NCBI GenBank assembly: GCA_041389885.1
Contig: JAWKRB010000034.1
Coordinates: forward strand, 1-64,000
Source: JAWKRB01 sp041389885
Lineage (GTDB): Bacteria; Myxococcota_A; Polyangia; Polyangiales; Ga0077539
Direction of reading: 5' to 3'
DNA: 64,000 nucleotides
Position 1 is the first letter of the stretch; every line of letters starts with the position of its first letter. The notes beneath the pieces were generated by a model. It searched no databases. It saw nothing but the letters and a program-made list of their open reading frames with translations, and was not told where the DNA came from. Shown one piece after another: positions 51,222-62,435 of the stretch. Made by a program: the position numbers and the translations under genes.

Positions 51222-52982
51222 ATGGAACAGGTCCTCCTCTCGATTGAGACGCCCAACGCCCCGCCGATGACCTACATGGTCCCGTCGGGGGGAGAGATCT
51301 CCATCGGCCGCGACGAGGGGTGCACGGTGGTCCTCGCGTCGCCCGACATCTCGCGCCGTCACGTCACGATCTTCGTGCAGCCCAACGGGATCGTCACCCG
51401 CGACTCGTCGAGCAACGGCACGCAGGTGGGCACCCAGCGGGTGTTTCGCAGCGACCTCGCCGTGCCCTTCGGCACGCCCATCCAGGTGGGCCCCTACGTC
51501 ATCCGGGTGGTGAAGCAGGGCGCCCAGCCCGCCCCCGCGCCGCCCGCGCCCCCCGCGGCGCCGCACCGCGCGGGGCAGCAGATGGCGACCATGGCCCCGG
51601 GGCTCCTCCCGCCGATGCCCGGCGCGGCCCACCACGGCGCCGCCAACGGCCGCGCGCGCACGGTGATGCCCTCCGACGCCCGGCCGCAGACCGCGGCGGG
51701 GCCCGTCAACGGCACCATGCACGTCTCGGTGGAGCTGCGCCGGCGCATCCACCGGATGATCCTCGACAAGCTCGACCTCGCGGCCCTCGACCGCACCAAG
51801 ATGGCCGACAACGTGATGCGGCCCAAGGTCCGCGACGCGCTCAAGCGGATCATCCAAGAGGTCGCCAACGAGATCCCGCCGGGCACCGACCTCGAGCAGC
51901 TCATGCAGGAGATGTCGGACGAGGCGCTGGGGCTGGGGCCCCTCGAGCGCTTCATCGCCGACAATTCCATCTCGGAGATCATGGTGGTCGACCCGACGAC
52001 CATCTTCGTCGAGCGCAAGGGCAAGCTCACCCGGGTCGACGCGAGGTTCACCGACGACGAGGCCGTGCGCTCGTGCATCGAGCGCATCGTGACGCCCCTG
52101 GGCCGGCGCATCGACGAGAGCACCCCGCTGGTCGACGCCCGCCTGAAGGACGGCTCCCGCGTCAACGCCGTGATCAAGCCCCTGGCGCTCAAGGGCGCGT
52201 GCATCACGATCCGTAAGTTCTCGAAGACGCCGCTGACGCTGCAGAACATCATCGAGTTCGGGGCCATCACCGAGCAGATGGCGCGCTTTCTCACCCGCGC
52301 GGTGATCGCGAAGAAGAACATCGTGATCTCTGGCGGCACGGGCTCGGGCAAGACCACCCTGCTCAACGTGCTCTCGAGCGCGATCCCGAAGGACGAGCGC
52401 ATCGTCACCATCGAAGACGCCGCGGAGCTGCAGCTCAACCAGCCCCACGTGGTGTCGCTCGAGTCGCGTCCGCCCAACATGGAGGGCAAGGGGGAGTACA
52501 CGATCCGTGACCTGGTGCGAAACGCGCTGCGTATGCGCCCCGACCGGATCATCGTGGGAGAGACCCGCGGGGGCGAGTGCCTCGACATGCTCCAGGCGAT
52601 GAACACGGGCCACGACGGCTCGCTCACCACCACGCACGCCAACTCCCCGCGGGAGGGGATCAACCGCCTCGAGGTCCTCGCGCTGATGTCGGGCATCGAC
52701 CTGCCGGCCCGCGCGATTCGCGAGCAGATCGCCAACTCGGTGCACGTGGTGGTGCAGCAGTCGCGCTTCGCCGACGGCTCGCGGCGGGTCACGGCGATCA
52801 CCGAGGTGGTGGGCCTCGACGACAACTTCGAGGTGCAGCTCCGGCCGATCTTCGAGTTCGTGCGCACGGGCACCGGGCACGAGGGCAAGGTGCTCGGCGA
52901 GTACCGCGCGACGGGGTACCTCCCGTCGTTCCTCGACGCGTTCATCGCCTACGGGCTCATTCAGGGGAAGGACTACCTATGA
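51222..52982 (+). CDS. cpaF: FHA-domain-fused TadA/CpaF secretion ATPase
   Basis: A 586-aa protein: an N-terminal FHA domain (about 10-100; GEISIGRDEGC, SPDISRRHVTI, RDSSSNGT), a Pro/Ala linker (about 100-160), then CpaF/TadA ATPase (about 165-586). Walker A is GGTGSGKTTLL (about 373), Asp-box IVTIEDAAELQ, Walker B/His box RIIVGETRGGEC and TTTHANSPR. It powers pilin assembly or protein export. The FHA domain implies control by Thr phosphorylation, for which a Ser/Thr kinase is needed (one is encoded at 6.4-7.6 kb, link unproven). Its stop overlaps the tadB start (ATGA). Confidence 0.95.
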   Translation: MEQVLLSIETPNAPPMTYMVPSGGEISIGRDEGCTVVLASPDISRRHVTIFVQPNGIVTRDSSSNGTQVGTQRVFRSDLAVPFGTPIQVGPYVIRVVKQGAQPAPAPPAPPAAPHRAGQQMATMAPGLLPPMPGAAHHGAANGRARTVMPSDARPQTAAGPVNGTMHVSVELRRRIHRMILDKLDLAALDRTKMADNVMRPKVRDALKRIIQEVANEIPPGTDLEQLMQEMSDEALGLGPLERFIADNSISEIMVVDPTTIFVERKGKLTRVDARFTDDEAVRSCIERIVTPLGRRIDESTPLVDARLKDGSRVNAVIKPLALKGACITIRKFSKTPLTLQNIIEFGAITEQMARFLTRAVIAKKNIVISGGTGSGKTTLLNVLSSAIPKDERIVTIEDAAELQLNQPHVVSLESRPPNMEGKGEYTIRDLVRNALRMRPDRIIVGETRGGECLDMLQAMNTGHDGSLTTTHANSPREGINRLEVLALMSGIDLPARAIREQIANSVHVVVQQSRFADGSRRVTAITEVVGLDDNFEVQLRPIFEFVRTGTGHEGKVLGEYRATGYLPSFLDAFIAYGLIQGKDYL

Positions 52983-53872
52983 ACGGGGTCACGCCGCAGA
53001 TCTCCCTCGCGGGGTGGATCGGGGTGCTGCTGTTCGCCGTCGGCCTCGGCGTGGCGATCTACATCACCCTGACCGACCCCGAGAGCCCCGTCGCCAAGCT
53101 CTACCACCGCTACGTGCGGCACCTCGACGGAGAGCTCCGCACCCTGTTCATTCAAGACACGACGGGCGCGACCATCGCCAACGGGCAGCTCGGGCTCATC
53201 GCCCTGGCCCTCGTGGTGCAGCCCATCGCGGCGCTGATCCCCGACTCGCCCGACACGTCGCTGGCGTGGGCGGCGATCCCCATCGTGATCATCGCGCCCA
53301 AGCTCTGGTTCATCGACCAGAAGAACAAGCGGCAGGAGAAGATCGAGGCGCAGCTCGACACCTTTCTCCTCGCCCTCGCGAACTCGCTCAAGGCCTCGCC
53401 CTCCCTCGGCGACGCCTTCAACGCCTGCACCACCCTCATGCGCTCGCCCATCAAGGAGGAGCTCGAGCTCACCATGAAGGAGTACGAGCTCGGCGTGGCC
53501 CTCGACGCCGCCATCCTCAACATGGGCGGGCGCGTGGGCTCGCGGGCCTTCGCCGGCGCGCTCACCACGGTGCTCATCGGGAGGCAGACCGGCGGCGACC
53601 TGCCGAAGATCCTCGAGACGGCGTCGGCGTCGCTGCGCGAGATGGCCCGCCTCGAGGGCGTCGTGCGCACCAAGACCGCCGAGGGCAAGGCGCAGGCGTG
53701 GGTGCTCGGCGCGATGCCGCCCTTTCTCGTCGCGCTGCTCAACTGGATGGACCCCGAGTGGCTCAAGCCGCTCTCGACGACCTACATCGGCTACGTGATC
53801 GTGACCATCGCCGTGTCGTTCTGGGTCGCGGCGATCTTCGCCGCGCGAAAGATCCTCGCGGTGGACATCTGA
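52979..53872 (+). CDS. tadB: Tad inner-membrane platform protein TadB
   Basis: A 297-aa inner-membrane protein with TadB/T2SF features: helices at about 10-30, 70-90, 95-110 and two near 235-260 and 265-290, around the cytoplasmic T2SF domain (QLDTFLLALANSLKASPSLGDAF; LGVALDAAILNMGGRVGSRAF; LIGRQTGGDLPKILETASAS). It forms the platform with TadC for the CpaF ATPase. Starts within the cpaF stop (ATGA), implying coupling. Confidence 0.93.
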   Translation: MNGVTPQISLAGWIGVLLFAVGLGVAIYITLTDPESPVAKLYHRYVRHLDGELRTLFIQDTTGATIANGQLGLIALALVVQPIAALIPDSPDTSLAWAAIPIVIIAPKLWFIDQKNKRQEKIEAQLDTFLLALANSLKASPSLGDAFNACTTLMRSPIKEELELTMKEYELGVALDAAILNMGGRVGSRAFAGALTTVLIGRQTGGDLPKILETASASLREMARLEGVVRTKTAEGKAQAWVLGAMPPFLVALLNWMDPEWLKPLSTTYIGYVIVTIAVSFWVAAIFAARKILAVDI

Positions 53873-53882
53873 GGCGCCGACG

Positions 53883-54791
53883 ATGAACTCCACCACGCTG
53901 GTCATGGGATTCTCTTCGGTCGGGCTGATGGTGTTCGGCCTCGCGCTGTTCGTCTATCAGCTCGCGCTCTCGCCCGCCGACGAGCAGCCCGACGTGGGCG
54001 TGAAGGGCCTCAAGCGCGCGGCGATCATGGAGGAGGGCGGCCTCTTCAACGTGATCGAGCCCTTCATGCGCTGGCTCGCCCGGCGCATCGCGTCGCTGCC
54101 CATCGACGACGCGCGGGCGAAGATCAACAAGGAGATCCGCGAGGCCGGCGAGTACCTGGGGCTCACCGCCGACGAGTACCTCGCGCTGTGCGTGATCTCC
54201 GCGGTGGGGATGCTCGGCGTGGGGCTGCTCATCGACGCGCTGAGCGACATCGGCGGGATCTTCGTGCTGATGTTCGTGGGCTTCGGCACGATCCTCCCGC
54301 ACATGCAGGTGTCGGGGGAGATCGAGCGGCGCTTCAAGCAGGTGAACCGGGGCCTGCCGCACACCATCGACCTCGTGGCGCTGACCATGAGCGCGGGCCT
54401 GGACTTTCCCGGCGCGCTGCGCCAGGTGACCGAGAAGACCGCCGACCGCGCCGACGCGATCTACGAGGAGATGGTGCGGATCCTCCAGGAGCTCGAGCTC
54501 GGGCGCACGCGCAAGCAGGCGCTGCTGGCCTTCGCCGACCGCTGCCCGACCGAGGCCGTGCGCGACTTCGTGAGCGCGGTGGTGCAGGCCGAGGAGAAGG
54601 GCAACCCCCTCGCCGAGGTGCTGCAGATTCAGGCGACGATGCTGCGCATGCGGCGCAGCGTGGCCGCCGAGGAGAGCGCGGCGCGCGCGGGTGTCATGAT
54701 GATGGGCCCGCTCATGCTGATCTTCGCGACCATCATGCTGATCATCCTCGGCCCCTTCGCCGTGAACATCGCCTCCGGGCACGGAATCTGA
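53883..54791 (+). CDS. tadC: Tad inner-membrane platform protein TadC
   Basis: A 302-aa partner of TadB. The T2SF domain (about 150-265) includes LPHTIDLVALTMSAGLDFPGA, LQELELGRTRKQALLAFADR and VQAEEKGNPLAEVLQIQAT. Transmembrane helices lie at about 5-27, 98-118, 120-140 and 270-295. Eleven bases after tadB. Together they complete the cpaB-cpaC-cpaF-tadB-tadC core. No prepilin, TadZ/CpaE or prepilin peptidase is encoded in the window. Confidence 0.93.
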   Translation: MNSTTLVMGFSSVGLMVFGLALFVYQLALSPADEQPDVGVKGLKRAAIMEEGGLFNVIEPFMRWLARRIASLPIDDARAKINKEIREAGEYLGLTADEYLALCVISAVGMLGVGLLIDALSDIGGIFVLMFVGFGTILPHMQVSGEIERRFKQVNRGLPHTIDLVALTMSAGLDFPGALRQVTEKTADRADAIYEEMVRILQELELGRTRKQALLAFADRCPTEAVRDFVSAVVQAEEKGNPLAEVLQIQATMLRMRRSVAAEESAARAGVMMMGPLMLIFATIMLIILGPFAVNIASGHGI

Positions 54792-54806
54792 GAGGGAGAC
54801 GGACCC

Positions 54807-55691
54807 ATGGCCACGCCGCAGATCGATGTCTACCTGCCCGACGGCACCGTGCAGAACTTTCAGCTCAACGAGGAGAAGATCAAGGTCGGGGCGGCCTCGA
54901 CCTGCCAGGTGATGATCGATCGCCCGGAGTTCTCGCCCGAGCACCTGCTCCTCGTCGCGCGCCCCGAGGGCGTGTGGGTGGCCGTGGCCCGGGGCGTGGG
55001 CACCCCCACCCTCGTCGACGGGATCACCCACGACCGCGGCATGGTGGTGTGGGGCAAGTCGATCACCGTCGGCCCGACGCGCATCGTGCTCAACGACGGC
55101 TCGAAGGCGTCGAAGAAGACCGACAAGGACAAGAAGGAGGAGGGGGTCTCGCCCGTGATCCTCCTGGCCGCGGCGGTGATCGTGCCGGCGGCGCTGTACT
55201 CGTCCTTCGCCGACCCCGGCGCGGCGGTGCCCTCGCGGGTGCAGCAGCAGCCCCCGGCGCTCTTCGACGCGCTGCAGCGCCCCTGCCCCGAGCGCGAGGG
55301 CACGATGCTCCGCAACGCCGCCGAGGAGAGCACCCGCGTCGCGATGTCGAAGGCCGAGCGCATGCCCTTTCGCATGCAAGACGGCATCGAGGCGGTGAAC
55401 TACTACGCCCAGGCCAGCGCGTGCTTTCGCGCGGCGGGCGACGGCGCCTCGGCGACCCTCGCGATGCAGCGGGCCACGCGGCTCCAGACGCGCCTCGAGG
55501 ACGAGTACCGCGCCCACCAGTTTCGCCTCGACCGCTCGCTGGAGCAGGGCCGCGTCGCCGACGCCCTCTACGAGACGCGGATGCTCAAGGCGATGGCCCA
55601 GCACCGCCGGGGCCCGTACATCGCCGCGCTCACGACCCTCGAGCGCCAGCTCCAGCTCCGCGTCGACCAGAACGCCGCCGCGCGCCGCTGA
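54807..55691 (+). CDS. FHA-like/transmembrane/helical protein of the Tad locus
   Basis: A 294-aa protein 15 bases after tadC with its own GAGGGAGA ribosome site. Residues 1-95 resemble a degenerate FHA domain (EEKIKVGAASTCQVMIDRPE; SPEHLLLVARPEGVWVAVA; LVDGITHDRGMVV) but lack the usual Arg/Ser pThr-binding set. A transmembrane helix (about 113-132) separates it from a helical TPR-like part (about 145-294; INYYAQASACFRAAGDGASATL-type helices). Probably an accessory or regulatory component of the secretion machine; no named family. Confidence 0.78.
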   Translation: MATPQIDVYLPDGTVQNFQLNEEKIKVGAASTCQVMIDRPEFSPEHLLLVARPEGVWVAVARGVGTPTLVDGITHDRGMVVWGKSITVGPTRIVLNDGSKASKKTDKDKKEEGVSPVILLAAAVIVPAALYSSFADPGAAVPSRVQQQPPALFDALQRPCPEREGTMLRNAAEESTRVAMSKAERMPFRMQDGIEAVNYYAQASACFRAAGDGASATLAMQRATRLQTRLEDEYRAHQFRLDRSLEQGRVADALYETRMLKAMAQHRRGPYIAALTTLERQLQLRVDQNAAARR

Positions 55692-55694
55692 CGC

Positions 55695-56171
55695 TCACAG
55701 CTCGCGGGTCATCTCGATCATCGTCGGGCGGAATCCGAGCCGCGCGAAGAGCCGCTGGGCGGCCTCGTTCTGGGAGGCCGTGTGCAGCACCACCCGAGGC
55801 GCGCCGAGGGCCCTGGCGCGCTCGGCGAAGGCGTCGACCAGGGCCTCGGCCACCCCGCGCCCGCGGGCCTCGGCGCTCACGTAGATGTCGTGAAGCGCCG
55901 CGTGGCGGTCGAGGAGCATGTTCCAGTCGCGGGGCTCGACGCGGCCGTAGACGTAGCCCACCAGGCCCTCGGCCCCGGTCGCCACGAGGATGATCGCGTC
56001 GGGGTTCTCGAGCTCACGGGTGAACCACTTCAAGTAGCCCTCGGCGACGCCGGGGACCCGAAGGAACCTCCGCGGGTCGAAGCCGTGGTGCAGCTCGACC
56101 AGCGCCTCGGCGAGCGCCGAGACCGCAGGGAGGTCGTCGAGGGTCGCGCCACGTACCTGCACCGCGTTCAT
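55695..56171 (-). CDS. GNAT-family N-acetyltransferase
   Basis: A 158-aa GNAT. The acetyl-CoA motif A reads LHDIYVSAEARGRGVAEALVDAF (R-G-x-G-V/A pattern) near residues 96-118, and motif B follows (VVLHTASQNEAAQRLFARLGF). GGAGG precedes ATG at 56171 by 3-4 bases. The acyl acceptor is unknown. It is convergent with the last Tad-locus gene (3-base gap) and divergent from the MopE-like lipoprotein. Confidence 0.9.
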   Translation of the reverse strand: MNAVQVRGATLDDLPAVSALAEALVELHHGFDPRRFLRVPGVAEGYLKWFTRELENPDAIILVATGAEGLVGYVYGRVEPRDWNMLLDRHAALHDIYVSAEARGRGVAEALVDAFAERARALGAPRVVLHTASQNEAAQRLFARLGFRPTMIEMTREL

Positions 56172-56235
56172 CCCTCCTTCGATGGCACGGCGTCGCTTCG
56201 ACGTCGAGGCGGAACGATGGTACGCACCCCGAACC

Positions 56236-57312
56236 ATGGCGCCGCCTCGCTTCGCTTCGCTCTCGCTGATCCTCCTCGCGTGCACCCCGCGGGCCTCGAC
56301 CGGCGGCCCCTTCTTCGACGACGACGCGGGCGTCTCCGATGTCGCCGCCACCGACATCGTCGCGCCCCCCACCGACGCGCCGGTGAACCCCGGCGCCGAC
56401 GTGCCCGTCACGCCGCCCGTCGACCGCCCCGTCACGCCCCCCGCCGACGCCTGCGTGCCCGCGGGGGTCGAGGGCTCTCGCGAGGCCTGCAACGACGGGC
56501 GCGACAACGACTGCGACGGCTTCGTCGACTGCGCCGACCCCGGCTGCGCGACCCTCTGCGTGGCCGACGCGGGCTGCGTGCGCCAGGGCAACGAAGACGA
56601 CAACGGCCAGTGCGGCGACGGGCGCGACAACGACTGCGACGGCTTCGTCGACTGCAGCGACTTCAGCTGCCGGATGAACCCCGCGGTGACGGTGTGCGCC
56701 GTCGACGCCGGGTGCGTGCCCTCGCCCGAGAACACCGACGGCGCGTGCACGGATGGGCGCGACAACGACTGCGACGGCTTCGTCGACTGCAACGACTTCA
56801 ACTGCACGATGACGCCCTCGGTCAGCGTGTGCCCCCGCGACGCGGGCCCCGCCTGCGTGCCGACGAGCGAGACAGCAACACGGCGTGCAGCGACGGGCGC
56901 GACAACGACTGCGACGGCTACACCGACTGCAACGACTTCGACTGCACGCTCTCGAGCGCGGTCTCGGTGTGCCCCGCGACGCCTGCGCCCCCGCCCGCGA
57001 CGTGGTCTACCGCGACACGATCCGCTACGACGCGGTCGGCTGCGTGCGCGCGGCGACGAGAACACCGTCACCGCGTGCACCGACGGGATCGACAACGACT
57101 GTGACGGGTACCTCGACTGCGACGACCGCAACTGCTCCTGCGTGGGCGCCTGCGCCGCCGCGGTGCTGGGGTGCGTGTGCCGCGGCCAGGAGACGTCGAG
57201 CTCGCTGTGCCGCAACGGGATCGACGACGACTGCAACGGCTTCACCGACTGCAACGACTTCGGCTGCTCGCGCAACCCGTCGGTGAGCGTCTGCCTCGAC
57301 GGCGGGATCTGA
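56236..57312 (+). CDS. MopE-like metal-binding-motif lipoprotein with internal indels
   Basis: ATG at 56236 gives a signal peptide with lipobox LLAC (about residues 12-15), an Asp/Val/Pro spacer, then six copies of a Cys/Asp module with the core DGRDNDCDGFVDC (PF11617-like, named after a copper-binding protein). The frame stays open for 358 codons, but residues about 210-275 are nonsense. Three 1-base deletions near 56863-56866, 56972-56975 and 57052-57053 shift the frame three times and cancel out. Repairing them yields SDGRDNDCDGYTDCNDFDC and DACAPARDVVYRDTIRYDAV. Function unknown; divalent-metal or copper binding is inferred. Confidence 0.82.
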   Translation: MAPPRFASLSLILLACTPRASTGGPFFDDDAGVSDVAATDIVAPPTDAPVNPGADVPVTPPVDRPVTPPADACVPAGVEGSREACNDGRDNDCDGFVDCADPGCATLCVADAGCVRQGNEDDNGQCGDGRDNDCDGFVDCSDFSCRMNPAVTVCAVDAGCVPSPENTDGACTDGRDNDCDGFVDCNDFNCTMTPSVSVCPRDAGPACVPTSETATRRAATGATTTATATPTATTSTARSRARSRCAPRRLRPRPRRGLPRHDPLRRGRLRARGDENTVTACTDGIDNDCDGYLDCDDRNCSCVGACAAAVLGCVCRGQETSSSLCRNGIDDDCNGFTDCNDFGCSRNPSVSVCLDGGI

Positions 57313-57336
57313 TCGCCGCCCCGCGGGGCGACCGGA

Positions 57337-58132
57337 TCACTGGATGCAGAACATCCCCGGGCGCACGCAGAGGCCCCGGAGGGGGTTGCAGCACACCAGG
57401 CCGTCGGCGCAGGTCGTTGCGCCGCAGGGGGTTCCGACGGGCTCGCAGCGCACGCCCTGGGCGTCGGCGACGCAGGTGGTGCCCGACGCGCAGCGCACGG
57501 TCGCGCAGCGGGTGATGCAGCGCGGGCCCTCGTCGGTCTCGCTGCAGAAGGTCCCGGCGGCGCAGCGCACGTTCGCGCAGGTGGGGCGGCCGCAGCGGTA
57601 GGCGCAGGCGTTCGACTCGCAGGTCCAGGCGCCCAGGCAGCGCGGCGCGACGAGGCGCTGCTCGGCGCAGTCGTCGGCGTCGGCGCAGTACGAGGTCTGC
57701 CGCGCGAGGCGCGCGAAGACCCGGCCGCTCTTCGAGAGCGTGAGGGTGTCGCCCTGGAGGGTGTAGTAGAAGCGCCCGAGGTAGTCGGGGCGGGCGCCGG
57801 TCACCGCGGGCACCGCGGTGAGGGTCACGGTGATCGCGCCCGCGGTGAAGTACCCCTCCACCCGCGAGGTCGAGGGGCACGGCGCGCGAACGCAGCGGAC
57901 GCCGTTGTCCACGTCCATGAAGAAGTGGTTGCCGCGGCCCTCGCGGGTCTCGGTGAACACCAGCCCCGAGAAGGGACCGCTCTGCCCGGTCCACGCGCCG
58001 ACGAGGCGCCGGCCCGAGGCCGAGAGCTCCTCCACCGAGAGGTCTTCGCCGCCCTCGAGCTCGGCCTGCGTGGTGCCGAGACATCCCGAGCGAGGCGATC
58101 GCGAGGCCCGCCCACAGCGCCATGTGCTTCAT
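57337..58132 (-). CDS. Cys-rich lipoprotein, signal peptide out of frame by one base
   Basis: ATG at 58132 starts MKHMALWAGLAIASLG, a lipoprotein-type leader. An extra base at 58084 then shifts the frame; without it the next residues would be CLGTTQAELEGGEDL, making a proper LG-C lipobox. From 58083 to 57337 the frame is open (also from an internal ATG at 58035). The mature protein has a DUF6748-like or lipocalin-like beta region (about 20-130) and a Cys-rich tail (about 135-245; CESNACAYRCGRPTCANVRC, CGATTCADGLVCCN). Function unknown. Confidence 0.72.
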
Positions 58133-58173
58133 GAGGGCCGCACCTATCACTACACGCACCTACATGGAAGGGC

Positions 58174-58342
58174 CCCTCCTCCCGCGCTGCCGCGCACCCC
58201 TCCTCCCGACTCGGGAGGAGGGGCTCTGCCCGAAGGACGCGGCGATCCGTTCGCCGGCGTCCGCGAGTCTTCCAGGCGCCCTCCGTCTCAGCAGCCCTCC
58301 TGAGAGCCGGGAGGAGGGGTGCGCGGCAGCGCGGGAGGAGGG
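58174..58342. repeat. 35-bp perfect inverted repeat element upstream of kbl
   Basis: Arms 58174-58208 and 58308-58342 are perfect reverse complements (35 of 35 bases) enclosing 99 bases. The 11-mer CCCTCCTCCCG occurs twice in the left arm and its complement twice in the right arm and once between. The element fills most of the 259-base gap between the lipoprotein and kbl. It looks like a REP/MITE-type non-autonomous element; no transposase is nearby. Confidence 0.85.
58197..58223. repeat. 13-bp perfect palindrome inside the inverted-repeat element
   Basis: CCCCTCCTCCCGA, one base, then TCGGGAGGAGGGG: an exact 13-base stem that overlaps the left 35-bp arm. It could fold as an alternative hairpin to the long stem and might stop transcription entering kbl, although no U-run follows. 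Confidence 0.8.
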
Positions 58343-58391
58343 CCACCGCGGCGATTGCCTTCTCCCCGCCGACGGCGGTACGAGGCGGTTC

Positions 58392-59597
58392 ATGGACGTG
58401 CGCGCAAAGGCGATCTGGTCGAAGACCCTGGATGAGATCCGCGAGGCGGGGCTGTGGAAGGGCGAGCGGATCATCGCCACCCCGCAGTCGAACCACATCG
58501 GCGTGATTCGCCCGGACGTCGCGGGTCGCAGCGAGGTGCTGAACTTCTGCGCGAACAACTACCTCGGGCTCTCGTCGCACCCCGACGTGATCGCCGCGGC
58601 GCACGCGGCCATCGACTCGCACGGCTTCGGCATGTCGTCGGTGCGCTTCATCTGCGGCACGCAGGACCTCCACAAGTCCCTCGAGGCGAAGCTCGCGGCC
58701 TTCCTCGGCACCGAAGACGCGATCCTCTACGGCTCGGCCTTCGACGCCAACGGCGGGCTCTTCGAGACCCTGCTCAACGAAGAAGACGCGGTGATCTCCG
58801 ACGCCCTCAACCACGCCTCGATCATCGACGGCGTGCGGCTCTGCAAGGCCGAGCGCCACCGCTACCCCAACGGCGACATGGCCGCCCTCGAAGCGGCCCT
58901 GAAGGCCACGCAGGGCAAGCGCCTGCGCCTCATCGCCACCGACGGCGTCTTCTCGATGGACGGCTTCATCGCCAACCTCGGCGCCATCTGCGACCTCGCC
59001 GAGAAGTACGACGCGCTGGTGATGGTCGACGACTCCCACGCCACGGGCTTCGTCGGCGCCACGGGCCGCGGCTCGCACGAGCACTGCGGGGTCATGGGCC
59101 GCGTGGACATTCTCACCGGCACCCTCGGCAAGGCCCTCGGCGGCGCCTCGGGGGGATACACCGCGTCGAGCCGCACCGTCGTCGAGCTCTTGCGCCAGCG
59201 CTCGCGGCCGTACCTCTTCTCGAACAGCGTCGCGCCGGCCATCGTGGGCGCCGGGGTGGCGGTGCTCGACATGCTCTCGCGCACCACCGCCCTGCGCGAC
59301 CGGGTGATGGCGAACGCCCTGCGCTTTCGCGAGGGAATGTCCGCCGCGGGCTTCTCGATCAAGCCCGGCGTGCACCCCATCGTGCCCGTGATGCTGGGCG
59401 ACGCGCGCCTCGCCGCGGAGCTCGCGGGCGCGATGCTCGAGCGGGGGATCTACGTGATCGGGTTCTCGTTCCCCGTCGTGCCCAGGGGCGAGGCGCGCAT
59501 TCGCGTGCAGCTCAGCGCGCAGCACACCGACGACGACATCGACCGCGCCCTCGCGGCCTTCGCCGACGCGGGGCGGGCGCTGGGGATCGTGTCGTGA
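58392..59597 (+). CDS. kbl: Glycine C-acetyltransferase (2-amino-3-ketobutyrate CoA ligase)
   Basis: A 401-aa PLP enzyme of the alpha-oxoamine synthase family that converts 2-amino-3-ketobutyrate and CoA to glycine and acetyl-CoA (threonine degradation). Features: VLNFCANNYLGLSSHPDV, GSAFDANGGLFETLL, SDALNHASIIDGVRL, DDSHATGFVG and the PLP-lysine in GTLGKALGGASGGY. Size and motifs fit Kbl well. The ATG at 58392 is preferred over earlier in-frame codons lying in the inverted-repeat element. The usual partner tdh is not in the window. Confidence 0.95.
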   Translation: MDVRAKAIWSKTLDEIREAGLWKGERIIATPQSNHIGVIRPDVAGRSEVLNFCANNYLGLSSHPDVIAAAHAAIDSHGFGMSSVRFICGTQDLHKSLEAKLAAFLGTEDAILYGSAFDANGGLFETLLNEEDAVISDALNHASIIDGVRLCKAERHRYPNGDMAALEAALKATQGKRLRLIATDGVFSMDGFIANLGAICDLAEKYDALVMVDDSHATGFVGATGRGSHEHCGVMGRVDILTGTLGKALGGASGGYTASSRTVVELLRQRSRPYLFSNSVAPAIVGAGVAVLDMLSRTTALRDRVMANALRFREGMSAAGFSIKPGVHPIVPVMLGDARLAAELAGAMLERGIYVIGFSFPVVPRGEARIRVQLSAQHTDDDIDRALAAFADAGRALGIVS

Positions 59598-59686
59598 GCC
59601 CGCGACCTCCGCGTTGACGGCCTGCGCGCGGGTGCTTTCTGCCTCCTACGTCCGGCGATTCACGCCCGGAGGAAGGTTCAGTCCCC

Positions 59687-62272
<2,586 letters not shown>

Positions 62273-62435
62273 CCCTGCGCCCCGCCTCCCCCGGCGGCGA
62301 CGTCGGGGGAGGCGGAGTCGGGGCGCGTCTCCGAGCGTTCGCGCGGTTGCAGCCCGCGTCGCCGCTTCGGTACGGTGCGCGGAGGACCGTTGCCCCCTCG
62401 CGCCCTCGTGGCGCCCCTCATCCGCTGGACCCTCC

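Noticed and set aside
59598..59686. Sigma-32-type heat-shock promoter upstream of clpB
   Set aside because: Only a TTGACG -35-like hexamer is visible; no CCCCAT-type -10 at the right distance.
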